Positions 10,264-23,223 of a DNA stretch of 64,000 nt are shown here, in pieces. The stretch comes from Streptomyces sp. I6. Lineage in GTDB: Bacteria; Actinomycetota; Actinomycetes; Streptomycetales; Streptomycetaceae. The notes beneath the pieces are model-generated. The model saw only the letters and a program-made list of their open reading frames with translations. It was not told the origin of the DNA and searched no databases. A program made the position numbers and the translations under genes. Numbering within the stretch: the stretch's first letter is position 1; every line of letters starts with the position of its first letter. Where the stretch lies: contig RHDP01000001.1 of NCBI GenBank assembly GCA_003725745.1, positions 6,427,501-6,491,500 of the forward strand, given 5' to 3'.

Positions 10264-12643
10264 ATGTCCGACGACGTACGACAGGCGTCCGCCCGGCTCA
10301 CCGATGACGAGCTGAGGAGGCTGGACGCCCACTGGCGTGCCGCGAACTACCTGTCCGTCGGCCAGATCTACCTCATGGCGAACCCTCTGCTGACCGAGCC
10401 GCTGCGGCCCGAGCATGTCAAGCCGCGGCTGCTCGGCCACTGGGGCACATCGCCCGGGCTGAACCTGGTCCACACGCATCTCAACCGTGTCGTCAAGGCC
10501 CGCGCTCAGGACGCCCTGTGCATCTGGGGCCCCGGTCACGGCGGCCCGGCGGTCCTCGCCAACTCATGGCTGGAGGGCACCTACACCGAGACCTACCCGG
10601 ACATCAGCAGGGACACGGTCGGTATGGAGAGGCTGTTCCGGCAGTTCTCCTTCCCCGGCGGTGTGCCCAGCCACGTGGCCCCGAGACACCCGGCTCGATC
10701 CACGAGGGAGGCGAGCTCGGCTACGCGCTCTCCCACGCCTACGGAGCCGCCTTCGACAATCCGGACCTGCTCGTCGCCTGCGTGATCGGCGACGGCGAGG
10801 CGGAGACCGGTCCGCTGGCCGCCTCCTGGCACTCCAACAAGTTCCTCGACCCCGTCCACGACGGCGCCGTCCTGCCGGTCCTCCACCTCAACGGTTACAA
10901 GATCGCCAACCCGACGGTACTGTCCCGGCTGCCCGAGACCGAACTCGACGCCCTGCTCCAGGGATACGGCCACATCCCGATCCACGTCAGCGGCGACGAT
11001 CCGATGACGGTCCACCGGGCGATGGCCGCCGCGATGGACGAAGCGCTGGACCGTATCGCGCTCCTGCAGCGCGGCGCGCGCGAGGACGGCGTGTCCGAGC
11101 GGCCGCACTGGCCGATGATCGTGCTGCGCACGCCGAAGGGCTGGACCGGTCCGGCGGAGGTCGACGGGCTGCCGGTGGAGGGCACCTGGCGCTCCCACCA
11201 GGTGCCGCTCGCGGCCGTACGGGACGACCCGCAGCATCTGCGGCAACTGGAGACATGGCTGCGCTCGTACCGGCCGGAGGAACTCTTCGACGCGCAGGGC
11301 AGCCCCCGCGAGCATGTGCTGTCCTGCGTCCCGGACGGTTCCCGGCGCCTGGGCGCCACCCCGCACGCGAACGGCGGCCTGCTGCTCCGCGAACTGCCAC
11401 TGCCCCGTTGGAGCGCTACGCCGTGCCCGTCGACAAGCCCGGCGCGACTCTGCACGAACCCACCCGTGTCCTCGGAGACCTGCTCGAGGACGTCATGCGC
11501 GCCACCACCGAACGGCGTGACTTCCGCCTGGTGGGACCGGACGAGACCGCCTCCAACCGCCTGCAGGCCGTCTACGCGGCCAGCGGCAAGGCGTGGCAGG
11601 CACGGACCCTTCCCGTGGACGAGCATCTCGACCGGCACGGCCGGGTGCTGGAGATCCTGTCCGAGCACACCTGCCAGGGCTGGCTGGAGGGGTATCTCCT
11701 GACCGGCCGGCACGGGCTGTTCTCCTGCTACGAGGCCTTCGTGCACATCGTCGACTCGATGGTCAACCAGCACGTCAAGTGGCTGCGCGTCACCCGCCGA
11801 CTGCCCTGGCGCGCGCCCATCGCGTCCCTCAACTACCTGCTCACCTCGCATGTGTGGCGCCAGGACCACAACGGCTTCTCCCATCAGGACCCGGGCTTCG
11901 TCGACCACATCCTCAACAAGAGCCCGGAAGCGGTACGCGTCTATCTGCCGCCCGACGCCAACACGCTGCTGTCGGTGGCCGACCACGCGCTGCGCAGCAA
12001 GGGCCATGTGAACGTGATCGTGGCCGGCAAGCAGCCCTGCTTCGACTGGCTGCCGATGGAGCAGGCTAAGGTGCACTGCGCCCGTGGCGCGGGGGTCTGG
12101 GAGTGGGCGGGGACGGAGAACGGCCGTGAGCCGGACGTGGTGCTCGCCTGCGCGGGCGACGTGCCCACCCTGGAGGTGGTGGCCGCCGCGCAGTTGCTGC
12201 GCCGGCATCTGCCCGATCTCGCCGTCCGCGTGGTGAACGTCGTCGACATCGCCTGCTTGATGACCGGCGAGGAACACCCGCACGGCATGAACGACTTCGA
12301 GTACGACGGCCTGTTCACCACCGACAGGCCGGTGATCTTCGCCTACCACGGCTACCCGTGGCTCATCCACCGCCTCGCCTACCGCCGCAGCGGGCACAAG
12401 AACCTTTATGTGCGCGGCTACAAGGAGATCGGGACGACGACCACGCCGTTCGACATGGTCGTCGGCAACGACCTCGACCGCTACCGGCTGGTCATGGACG
12501 TCATCGACCGGGTGCCCGGCCTGGCGGTGCGCGGTGCGGCCGTACGCCAGCGGATGGAGGAGGTCCGACTGCGCCACTACGAGTGGATCCGCGTCCACGG
12601 AACCGACCTGCCGGAGGTCGCCGACTGGTCCTGGGACGGCTGA
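10264..12643 (+). CDS. Phosphoketolase (two frameshifts)
   Basis: This thiamine-diphosphate enzyme splits xylulose 5-phosphate (and often fructose 6-phosphate) into acetyl phosphate and an aldose phosphate, giving ATP without respiration. The start ATG follows GGAAGGGAAC. The family core is clear: [76 protein letters not shown], and later [10 protein letters not shown] and [11 protein letters not shown]. Frames change at CCCC 10679-10682 and CCCC 11403-11406; one added C at each gives 793 residues, the normal size. It probably supports fermentation under low oxygen beside the nitrate reductase. Intact function is likely if the breaks are sequence errors. Confidence 0.93.
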
Positions 12644-12685
12644 ACCCGCTGCCGGCAGGACCCGGGCGGGGCGGGACTCTCGGCC

Positions 12686-12733
12686 GCTGCCCGCTGCCCG
12701 CTGCCCGCTGCCCGCTGCCCGCTGCCCGCTGCC
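12686..12733. repeat. 7-bp tandem repeat GCTGCCC, about 7 copies
   Basis: Uninterrupted GCTGCCC units directly after the phosphoketolase gene. Slippage-prone satellite; no coding role seen. Confidence 0.85.
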
Positions 12734-12830
12734 TCGCGGCCCCTCCGGCGGGTACGAGTGGCAGGTGTTGGGGAAGCCGGAGGTGTAGCGCTCACGGTCC
12801 CGAAGCCGTGGCGCCGGTGGAACCGCATCG

Positions 12831-12885
12831 GAACCGGATGCGAACCGGATGCGAACCGGATGCGGATCGGATGCGGATCGGATGC
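12831..12885. repeat. 11-bp tandem repeat, five copies
   Basis: Three GAACCGGATGC units are followed by two GGATCGGATGC units. The 11-bp period is one helical turn, so a protein-binding array is possible, though simple slippage explains it too. No gene is seen in 12644-13016. Confidence 0.75.
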
Positions 12886-13016
12886 GGATGCGAACGGGAT
12901 CGCCCGTGCGCCGGGTCCGGCGTCCCCCGGACGGAAGCCGACGAGGGTGCGGACGCCGGCCGCGTCGCCATCGGGCTGTAACCGCGTGGCCATCGGGCTG
13001 TGAGGCGCGCCGGGGG

Positions 13017-13742
13017 TCACCGCTCGGGAAGCGAGTGGTGGGCGATCCGGCGAGCGGGGTGCTTCCCGGACGGGCGGGTGTCGTCGACGCGGAACGTGAG
13101 ACTGTTCATCACGCCCACCACGCCGTCCACCCGCCAGCTCAGCCGGACGGCCACCGGGATGTCGCTGCGGCGCTCCACGCGTCCCTCCAACGTGGCCGTC
13201 CCGTTGCGGACCGAGACGACGGCGCTGTGGGGCGGTATGCACAGGGCGCTGGCCAGCACCTCCTCGATGATCTCCCGGCGGATCTCCTCGTCGGTGCGCA
13301 GAAAGACCCGCAGCAGGTCGCGGCGAGTGGCGATGCCGATCAGGCGGTCCTCCTCGTCGACCACGGGCAATCGCTTGATGTGGTGACGCTCCATCACCCG
13401 TGCCGCGTCCGCGACGCGTTGCTCCGGGTGCACGGTGATCGCCGGTGTGGACATCAGCCGCCCCGCGGTCATGGCACGGGCCTCGGCGGCGGCGACACGG
13501 GCCCGCCGGCGCACCTCCGGCAGCCGCAGGCGGCCGCCCCGGGCTCGTCGCGCCTTCGCCGCCCGCCGGCGGACCAGGTCGGTCTCGGAGACCACGCCGA
13601 GGACCTTGTCATCGGCGTCCACCACCGGCAGGCCGCTGACCCGGTGCCGGGCCAGCAGCTCTGCCACGTCCCTGAACGGCGTCTCCCGAGACGCCCGGAT
13701 GACGTCGGGGGTCATGACCTCGCCGACCTTGGATGTCTTCAC
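13017..13742 (-). CDS. CBS-CBS-BON domain protein
   Basis: The 241-residue protein begins with VGEVMTPDVIRASRETPFRDVAELLARHRVSGLPVVD, a first CBS domain, followed by a basic linker rich in Arg. A second CBS domain follows (MSTPAITVHPEQRVADAARVMERHHIKRLPVVD) and then a C-terminal BON-like segment (IPPHSAVVSVRNGTATLEGRVERRSD). CBS pairs usually bind adenine nucleotides and report energy charge; BON segments often bind membranes or phospholipids. Neither is shown here. The start is GTG 13742 behind GAGAAGGGAA. It is divergent from the stress protein at 14208, with a perfect DevR-like box between. Such proteins are usual members of actinobacterial dormancy regulons. Confidence 0.88.
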   Translation of the reverse strand: MKTSKVGEVMTPDVIRASRETPFRDVAELLARHRVSGLPVVDADDKVLGVVSETDLVRRRAAKARRARGGRLRLPEVRRRARVAAAEARAMTAGRLMSTPAITVHPEQRVADAARVMERHHIKRLPVVDEEDRLIGIATRRDLLRVFLRTDEEIRREIIEEVLASALCIPPHSAVVSVRNGTATLEGRVERRSDIPVAVRLSWRVDGVVGVMNSLTFRVDDTRPSGKHPARRIAHHSLPER

Positions 13743-13974
13743 GGCAGTTCCCTTCTCCGCTGGTCACTGTGGGAGGGCCACCCGGGCCGCCTGCTGTCCC
13801 CGCGTGCGGCCGGTCCCGGGCCGTACGGAGTCCCTCGGATGTGCTCCGGTGCGGGCGTGCGGCCGGAGCCATCGGGTGTGGGCGGCAGGTCCGGCCGCTG
13901 CCGTCCCATGGGACCGCCCGGGTGGCCGGCGCCTCGATGCCTCCTCAGCCTCCCGCGCACCTGCTGGACGGGCA

Positions 13975-13988
13975 GGGCCGACCGGCCC
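13975..13988. promoter_or_regulatory. DevR-like box, exact copy of the 14-mer
   Basis: GGGCCGACCGGCCC, identical to 15240-15253 and 18121-18134 and to the reverse complement of 16610-16623. It lies between the CBS gene and the first stress protein. A weaker copy, GTGCCGGTCGGCCC, is at 14104-14117. Confidence 0.65.
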
Positions 13989-14207
13989 CGGGCTGCCGGG
14001 CGAACTTCCCTCCCCTCGCCCGGACCTGTCCGGTGACGAGACCGCCACGGTGTGGGACGCGGCGGCCGGCGGCCGGACCGGACGGTGCGCCGCCGCTGCG
14101 GGAGTGCCGGTCGGCCCTGGCCGTGGCGCCGTCAGGCCCATGCGCACGGTGGGCGGCCGGGGATTCTGGCGGGTGAGAGCAGTGGCGTACCGGACGCGGG
14201 AGGCACG

Positions 14208-15095
14208 ATGAGCGGTGTGGTGGTAGTCGGTGTGGACGGGTCGGCGTCGAGTCTCGCCGCAGCCGAGGCCGCGGCACGGGAAGCGCGGTTGCGTGGGGCG
14301 GGGTTGCGGGTGGTACACGCGTTCATCTGGCCCGCGATGCGCGTGCCCCTGGGCCCGTCGCCGATGGGGCCGGCCGAGGGCGGGCTCCGGAACATGGCCG
14401 ACCGGTTCGTGGCCGAGGCCGTCGAGCGTGCGCGCGCCGCGGAACCGGAGGTCGAGGTCAGCCATGCCGTGGTGACGGGTGAGCCGCTGACGGTCCTGGA
14501 GGCGCAGTCGCGGGCGGCCGAGCTGGTGGTGGTCGGGTCCCGAGGCATGGGCGGGTTCGTCGGGCTGCTGGTCGGTTCGACGGCCGTGCATCTGGCGGCG
14601 TACGGCCGGTGCCCGGTGCTGGTCGTGCGTGACCAGCCGAGTGCGGAGGGCCACATCGTGCTGGGCGTCGACGGCTCGACGGCGGGCGAGGAGGCGGTGG
14701 ACTTCGCGTTCGCGGAGGCCGAGCTGCGGAAGGCGCCACTGGTGGCGCTGCACGCCTGGACCACGTGGAACGCGCCGGTGCCCGCACCGGAGGACCCGTC
14801 GATGCCGTACGCGAACCCGAGGGGCGCCCTCGCCGGGGAGGAGGAGCGCCTGCTGTCGGAAGCGCTCGCCGGCTGCCAGGAGCGGTACCCGGGTGTGGTG
14901 GTGGAGCACAGGGCGGTGCACGGCGCGACACGGACGGCGTTGATCGAGGCGAGCCGGTCCGCCCAACTGGTGGTGACCGGTGCCCGGGGCCGGGGTGGTT
15001 TCGCCGGGCTGCTGCTCGGCTCGGTCAGCCAGGCCCTGCTGCACCACGCCCACTGCCCGGTCGCGGTGGTGCGGGGAGCCGACGGGCGGCACTGA
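14208..15095 (+). CDS. Tandem-domain universal stress protein A
   Basis: This 295-residue soluble protein has two UspA domains, residues about 3-145 and 150-295. Each starts with the ATP-site Asp ([18 protein letters not shown]) and ends with the nucleotide loop G-2x-G-9x-[26 protein letters not shown] and [23 protein letters not shown]. Start ATG 14208 has GGGAGG upstream. Both ATP loops are intact, so it probably binds ATP, as dormancy-linked proteins of this class do. It shares strong similarity with the next gene, showing tandem duplication. Box 13975 lies upstream. Confidence 0.93.
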   Translation: MSGVVVVGVDGSASSLAAAEAAAREARLRGAGLRVVHAFIWPAMRVPLGPSPMGPAEGGLRNMADRFVAEAVERARAAEPEVEVSHAVVTGEPLTVLEAQSRAAELVVVGSRGMGGFVGLLVGSTAVHLAAYGRCPVLVVRDQPSAEGHIVLGVDGSTAGEEAVDFAFAEAELRKAPLVALHAWTTWNAPVPAPEDPSMPYANPRGALAGEEERLLSEALAGCQERYPGVVVEHRAVHGATRTALIEASRSAQLVVTGARGRGGFAGLLLGSVSQALLHHAHCPVAVVRGADGRH

Positions 15096-15239
15096 CCTGT
15101 GGTAGGCGCCGGGCCGTGGCCTTGGCCCGCCGGTGCACTGGACTCCGGCAGGTGTCGCGGGGTGCCCGAGCCGTCGTACGGAAGGCTTCCGAGCGGCGCG
15201 GCGGGTGATCAGTGTCCTGGGCACCCGGAGGGACCGACA

Positions 15240-15253
15240 GGGCCGACCGGCCC
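15240..15253. promoter_or_regulatory. DevR-like box, exact copy of the 14-mer
   Basis: GGGCCGACCGGCCC, about 100 bp before the start of the second stress protein. A one-mismatch copy, CGGACTGAAGGCCC, follows 20 bp later (15260-15273), giving two boxes on the same helix face. Confidence 0.7.
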
Positions 15254-15353
15254 CGGGAACGGACTGAAGGCCCCTGGGCATGCCGGACCGGCCGCACCGA
15301 GTCTGGAAGCCGAAGGACCACACGTCGGCGATGGTCCGGAACGGGAGTGTCCA

Positions 15354-16247
15354 GTGAGTGACCCAGTCGTTGACCCGGTGGTCGTGGGCGTGGACGGTTC
15401 CCCCTCCAGCACGGGCGCGGTCGAGTTCGCGGCCCGCGAGGCGCAGCTGCGCGGGGTGGGGCTGCGGATCGTGCACGCGTTCGGGAGGGTGCCCGAACCC
15501 CTGCCGGTCGGCGCGCCACCGTGGAACCCCGCCGACCACGGCCTGGGGCCGATGGCGTGGGAGGCCCTGGCGGGCACCGAGGAGCGGGCGCGCGCGATCG
15601 CGCCGGACATCCGGATCACCCGGTCGGTGGTGGCCGGGGATGCGCTCGAGGTGCTGGAGACCGAGTCGCGGTCCGCGTCGCTGGCGGTGGTCGGCAGCCG
15701 GGGCACGGGCAGGTTCGCCGGTCTGCTGGTGGGTTCGACGGCGGTGCATCTGGCCGCCCACGGCCGATGCCCGCTGACGGTGGTCCGGGGCCGCCCCGAT
15801 CCGGCCGGTGCGGTGGTACTCGCCGTGGACGGCTCCGAAGCCGGTGAGGCGGCGGTGGAGTTCGCGTTCGCCGAGGCGGCATTGCGCGGGGCGCCGCTTG
15901 TCGCCGTGCATGTGTGGAACACCTGGAGCGAGGGCGCCTACGAAGGACCCGGCGACCCCCTGACCGCGGTGGTGGCGGACGTCGAGCGTATCCGCGAGGC
16001 CGAACAGCACCTGCTGGACGAGACGGTGGCCACCTGGCAGAAGGCCCATCCCCAGGTCGCGGTGGAGCGGCGCCTGGTGCGTTCCCGGATTCGCCCGGCC
16101 CTGATCGACGCCAGTCGGGGCGCCCAGCTGGTGGTGACCGGTGCCCGGGGCCGGGGCGGCTTCACCGGCCTGCTGCTCGGCTCCGTGAGCCAGGCGCTGC
16201 TGCACCATGCCCACTGCCCCGTCACCATCGTCCGCGGCAAGGAGTGA
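15354..16247 (+). CDS. Tandem-domain universal stress protein B
   Basis: The 297-residue product has the same two-domain layout as its neighbour: [45 protein letters not shown], then [23 protein letters not shown] and [23 protein letters not shown]. Both G-2x-G-9x-G loops are complete. GTG 15354 follows GGGAG and no other start has a ribosome site. It stands alone behind its own box pair, so it is probably transcribed separately from protein A although duplicated from it. Confidence 0.92.
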   Translation: MSDPVVDPVVVGVDGSPSSTGAVEFAAREAQLRGVGLRIVHAFGRVPEPLPVGAPPWNPADHGLGPMAWEALAGTEERARAIAPDIRITRSVVAGDALEVLETESRSASLAVVGSRGTGRFAGLLVGSTAVHLAAHGRCPLTVVRGRPDPAGAVVLAVDGSEAGEAAVEFAFAEAALRGAPLVAVHVWNTWSEGAYEGPGDPLTAVVADVERIREAEQHLLDETVATWQKAHPQVAVERRLVRSRIRPALIDASRGAQLVVTGARGRGGFTGLLLGSVSQALLHHAHCPVTIVRGKE

Positions 16248-16609
16248 CCGTGCCCGAGCGGCAGTACACGGCCGGGGGAGCACGCCCTGCCGGCGCGGAC
16301 GTCCGCGCGGCCGCACACCCGGGGGTCCTCGTCCGTGGAGCCGCTCGGCCCGGGCCGAGAGGACCGAACGGGTTCCCGCGACGGGGGGGTCCCCCCTCCG
16401 CGCGGGCCCTCCTGCGCGAGTGCGGTCGAGAGCCGGGAGAAGGCCGGGCGAGGGGGCGGCCGGCCACGGCGGAGCCAGAGGCCGGACCGCACATCGCGGC
16501 ACCACCGGCCAAGCGCTTCCGCGCCCGGCGGGCGGACGGGTCCGGTACGTGCGGGAACGTGGGCCCGCCGGAGCGGAAGGGGCCGGTCGGCAGAACACCG
16601 GAGCGGAAT

Positions 16610-16623
16610 GGGCCGGTCGGCCC
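16610..16623. promoter_or_regulatory. DevR-like box in front of the response regulator gene
   Basis: GGGCCGGTCGGCCC is the exact reverse complement of the 14-mer at 13975, 15240 and 18121. Partial copies flank it at 16580-16593 and 16624-16637. The remainder of 16248-16729 contains no gene I can support. Autoregulation of the regulator is inferred. Confidence 0.65.
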
Positions 16624-16729
16624 TGGCCGTTCGGCCCCGGAACCACGCAAGATCTGTGAAGGCGAGAACCGGCCCCGCAGACAGGGGTCTCCGGTTCCCG
16701 AGACAGACGACACAGGACTGGAGCCGTCC

Positions 16730-17422
16730 ATGGCGGACAGCGAGCACCCCGGTAGCGACAACCCCATCCGCGTCTTCCTCATGGACGACCACGAGGTGGT
16801 GCGGCGCGGTGTGCGCGACCTGCTGGACGACGAGCCGGACATCACCGTGGTCGGCGAGGCGGGCACGGCGGAGCAGGCCCTGGTACGGGTTCCCGCGCTG
16901 CGCCCGCAGGTGGCCGTGCTCGACGTGCGCCTGCCCGACGGCGACGGGGTGACCGTCTGCCGCGAGCTGCGCTCACGCATGCCGGAACTGTCCTGCCTGA
17001 TGCTGACCTCGTTCGACGACGAGGAAGCCCTGCTCGACTCGATCATGGCCGGAGCCTCCGGATACGTGCTGAAGCAGATCCAGGGCACGGGTCTGGTCTC
17101 GGCCGTCCGTACCGTGGCCGCCGGCCAGTCCCTGCTCGACCCGAGCGCCACCGCCAGGCTGATGACCCGGCTGCGTCAGGGCCAGGAGCCCGAGCCCGAG
17201 CCAGACGCCCTGCCGGGGCTGACCGAGCGGGAGCGGGAGATCCTGGCCCTGATCGGTGAGGGACTGACCAACCGCCAGATCGGCCTGCGGCTCTACCTCG
17301 CGGAGAAGACGGTCAAGAACCACATCTCCCGCCTGCTGGCCAAGCTCGGTGTGGAGCGGCGCGTCCAGGCCGCGGTCATCGCTACCCAGGCGCAGGAAAG
17401 GCTGAAGCACGACGTCCACTGA
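16730..17422 (+). CDS. NarL/DevR-family response regulator
   Basis: This 230-residue two-component regulator has a receiver domain (residues about 13-130) with acidic pocket MDDHE, phospho-acceptor Asp65 in [11 protein letters not shown], Thr in MLTSFDDE and Lys in YVLKQI. A LuxR-type helix-turn-helix follows near 165-225: [48 protein letters not shown]. This closely follows the DevR/DosR pattern. It is next to a DevS-like kinase gene and behind copies of the palindrome that this family binds, so it is the obvious regulator of the island. I infer it matches the OsdR regulator described in Streptomyces coelicolor. Confidence 0.92.
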   Translation: MADSEHPGSDNPIRVFLMDDHEVVRRGVRDLLDDEPDITVVGEAGTAEQALVRVPALRPQVAVLDVRLPDGDGVTVCRELRSRMPELSCLMLTSFDDEEALLDSIMAGASGYVLKQIQGTGLVSAVRTVAAGQSLLDPSATARLMTRLRQGQEPEPEPDALPGLTEREREILALIGEGLTNRQIGLRLYLAEKTVKNHISRLLAKLGVERRVQAAVIATQAQERLKHDVH

Positions 17423-17663
17423 GCCGTACGGAGATGTCAGGAGTCGCGATGGCGGGCTGAGGTACCTGGCGAAGGGAGAACCATCAGCACCACGGCGGCG
17501 CCGCACGTACCCTGACCACGGCGGCGCCGCACGTACCCCGACGAGTTCCGCGAGCGCGGCTTCGGACGGCCGCACCGGCCGTCCGGACGCGCACATACGA
17601 TGCCGGGCAGCCGCGGAGAGGCCCTGCCCGGCAGGGTCCGCCGAACCCGCACCCGGGGCCACC

Positions 17664-18085
17664 TCACTGCGAGCCGGGTGCTCCCCGAGTTCGCGCCCGG
17701 TGACCATCTCCGACTCGATCCGCACGAACACCCCGTCCCGCAACGGCATCCAGGACCTGGGACCGGTCCGTGACAGCCGCTCGTGCTCGGCGGGATCGGT
17801 CACCAGGGTGGCCAGCCCGGTGACGACCACACTCCAGCCGGACCGGGTGGCGGCGTCGAACTCGTCGGCCTCGAAGGCGACCACGGCCCCGTCGACGGCC
17901 CTCACGAGATCCGAGGCGGGCGAGGTGCACATCAGCACGGAGGCGTCCGAGTCCAGGCGGAAGTTGACGGGGAGGACCGCGGGCAGCGCCTGCCGGGTGT
18001 ACACCACACGGCCCACCGGCACCTCGGCCAGCAGCCGCAGGCACTCCCGCCGGTCGAGTACGCGAAAGCCGTCCGTATGGAACAT
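17664..18085 (-). CDS. Pyridoxamine 5'-phosphate oxidase-like flavin-binding protein (one frameshift)
   Basis: The start gives FRVLDRRECLRLLAEVPVGRVVYTRQALPAVLPVNFRLD and then SGWSVVVTGLATLVTDPAEHERL and VRIESEMVTGREL, a small split-barrel of the PNPOx-like family that is common beside DevR/DevS genes. As read, the frame runs on to 16973, antisense to the response regulator, which is unlikely. Adding one base in the CCCC at 17683-17686 gives a stop at 17664 and a 140-residue protein, the usual size. The cofactor (FMN or F420) and substrate are unknown. A perfect DevR-like box lies 36 bp upstream. Confidence 0.8.
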
Positions 18086-18120
18086 CGGTCCATCGTCCCC
18101 CGGGTGCCGTGAGGGGGCTA

Positions 18121-18134
18121 GGGCCGACCGGCCC
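18121..18134. promoter_or_regulatory. DevR-like box upstream of the PNPOx-like gene
   Basis: GGGCCGACCGGCCC flanked by TA on both sides, TAGGGCCGACCGGCCCTA, extending the palindrome to 18 bp. It lies 36 bp from the start codon at 18085. Confidence 0.7.
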
Positions 18135-18257
18135 TACCCCCCTCGTGAACGGCGGTGCCGTGTCGGGCCGTCTGGACCACTCGCGCCCGGCGAGGGGTCC
18201 TTTCGCAATGCCGGGTACTCCCCGGCGAGGGGCACGCGCCTCGCTCGGGCAACGGGG

Positions 18258-20156
<1,899 letters not shown>

Positions 20157-20469
20157 TCACGGATCCGTTCACCGGGTACGGGGCACTTCTCGGGGACCGT
20201 CTCCGGTCGGCGCCGCGTCCGGGCGCCGACCGCCCCTCGCCCATGGCGCCGCGGGTTCGCACGGCCCGCCCGCCCACGGGGCTGCGGGCCCGAGCCGCCC
20301 GCACACCCACCGCACACCCACCGCGCCGTCGCCGGGGCCGGGCCGCGACCGCCGGGCGTCAATGATCCACACGGGTGGAGAGGCACCGTACATACTGCTC
20401 GGAGCCGGTGGGACCGAGCCGGGCGACCCCGACGAGTGAACGCGCAGACGCCCGGCGGATGGAGAGACG

Positions 20470-22860
<2,391 letters not shown>

Positions 22861-23223
22861 GCGGACCTCACGGGGCGAGAGCGGGTGGCGCGCCCGAGCC
22901 CGGGAGGCCAGGGGGCGGGCCGAGGCCCGGGCAGGCGCGGCAGGCCCGGGCAGGCCCGTCGAGCCCGGGCAGGGACGCCCGGTCGGCGCGTGCGCGGCTA
23001 CCGCCTGGTGTGCGCGGCATCCGGCTGGTGGGGGCGCGCCTTCCGCCGCCGCCCCGGCCGCCGGGCCCTGCCGGACGACGGACCAGGGCGGCTACCGGCC
23101 GCGGCGCGGCGCCGCGATAACGCGATAACGCGGTGACCCGGCAGGCCGGTTGCCGCTCGCGGTCCACACCGGGCGGCCGGGTTCCCCGCCGGAGCGTGAG
23201 CCGGAGCACGGGCGCGGGCGTGG
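22861..23223. other. Intergenic region, no gene seen
   Basis: Convergent gap between the UvrA-like gene and the siderophore permease gene. GC-rich low-complexity sequence (CCCGGGCAGG-type repeats near 22930-22975). No clear terminator hairpin with T-run was found. Confidence 0.5.

Noticed and set aside
16973-17663. C-terminal extension of the PNPOx-like protein into the response regulator region
   Set aside because: The added 230 residues are antisense to a clear gene and unlike the family; one restored base ends the protein at 17664.
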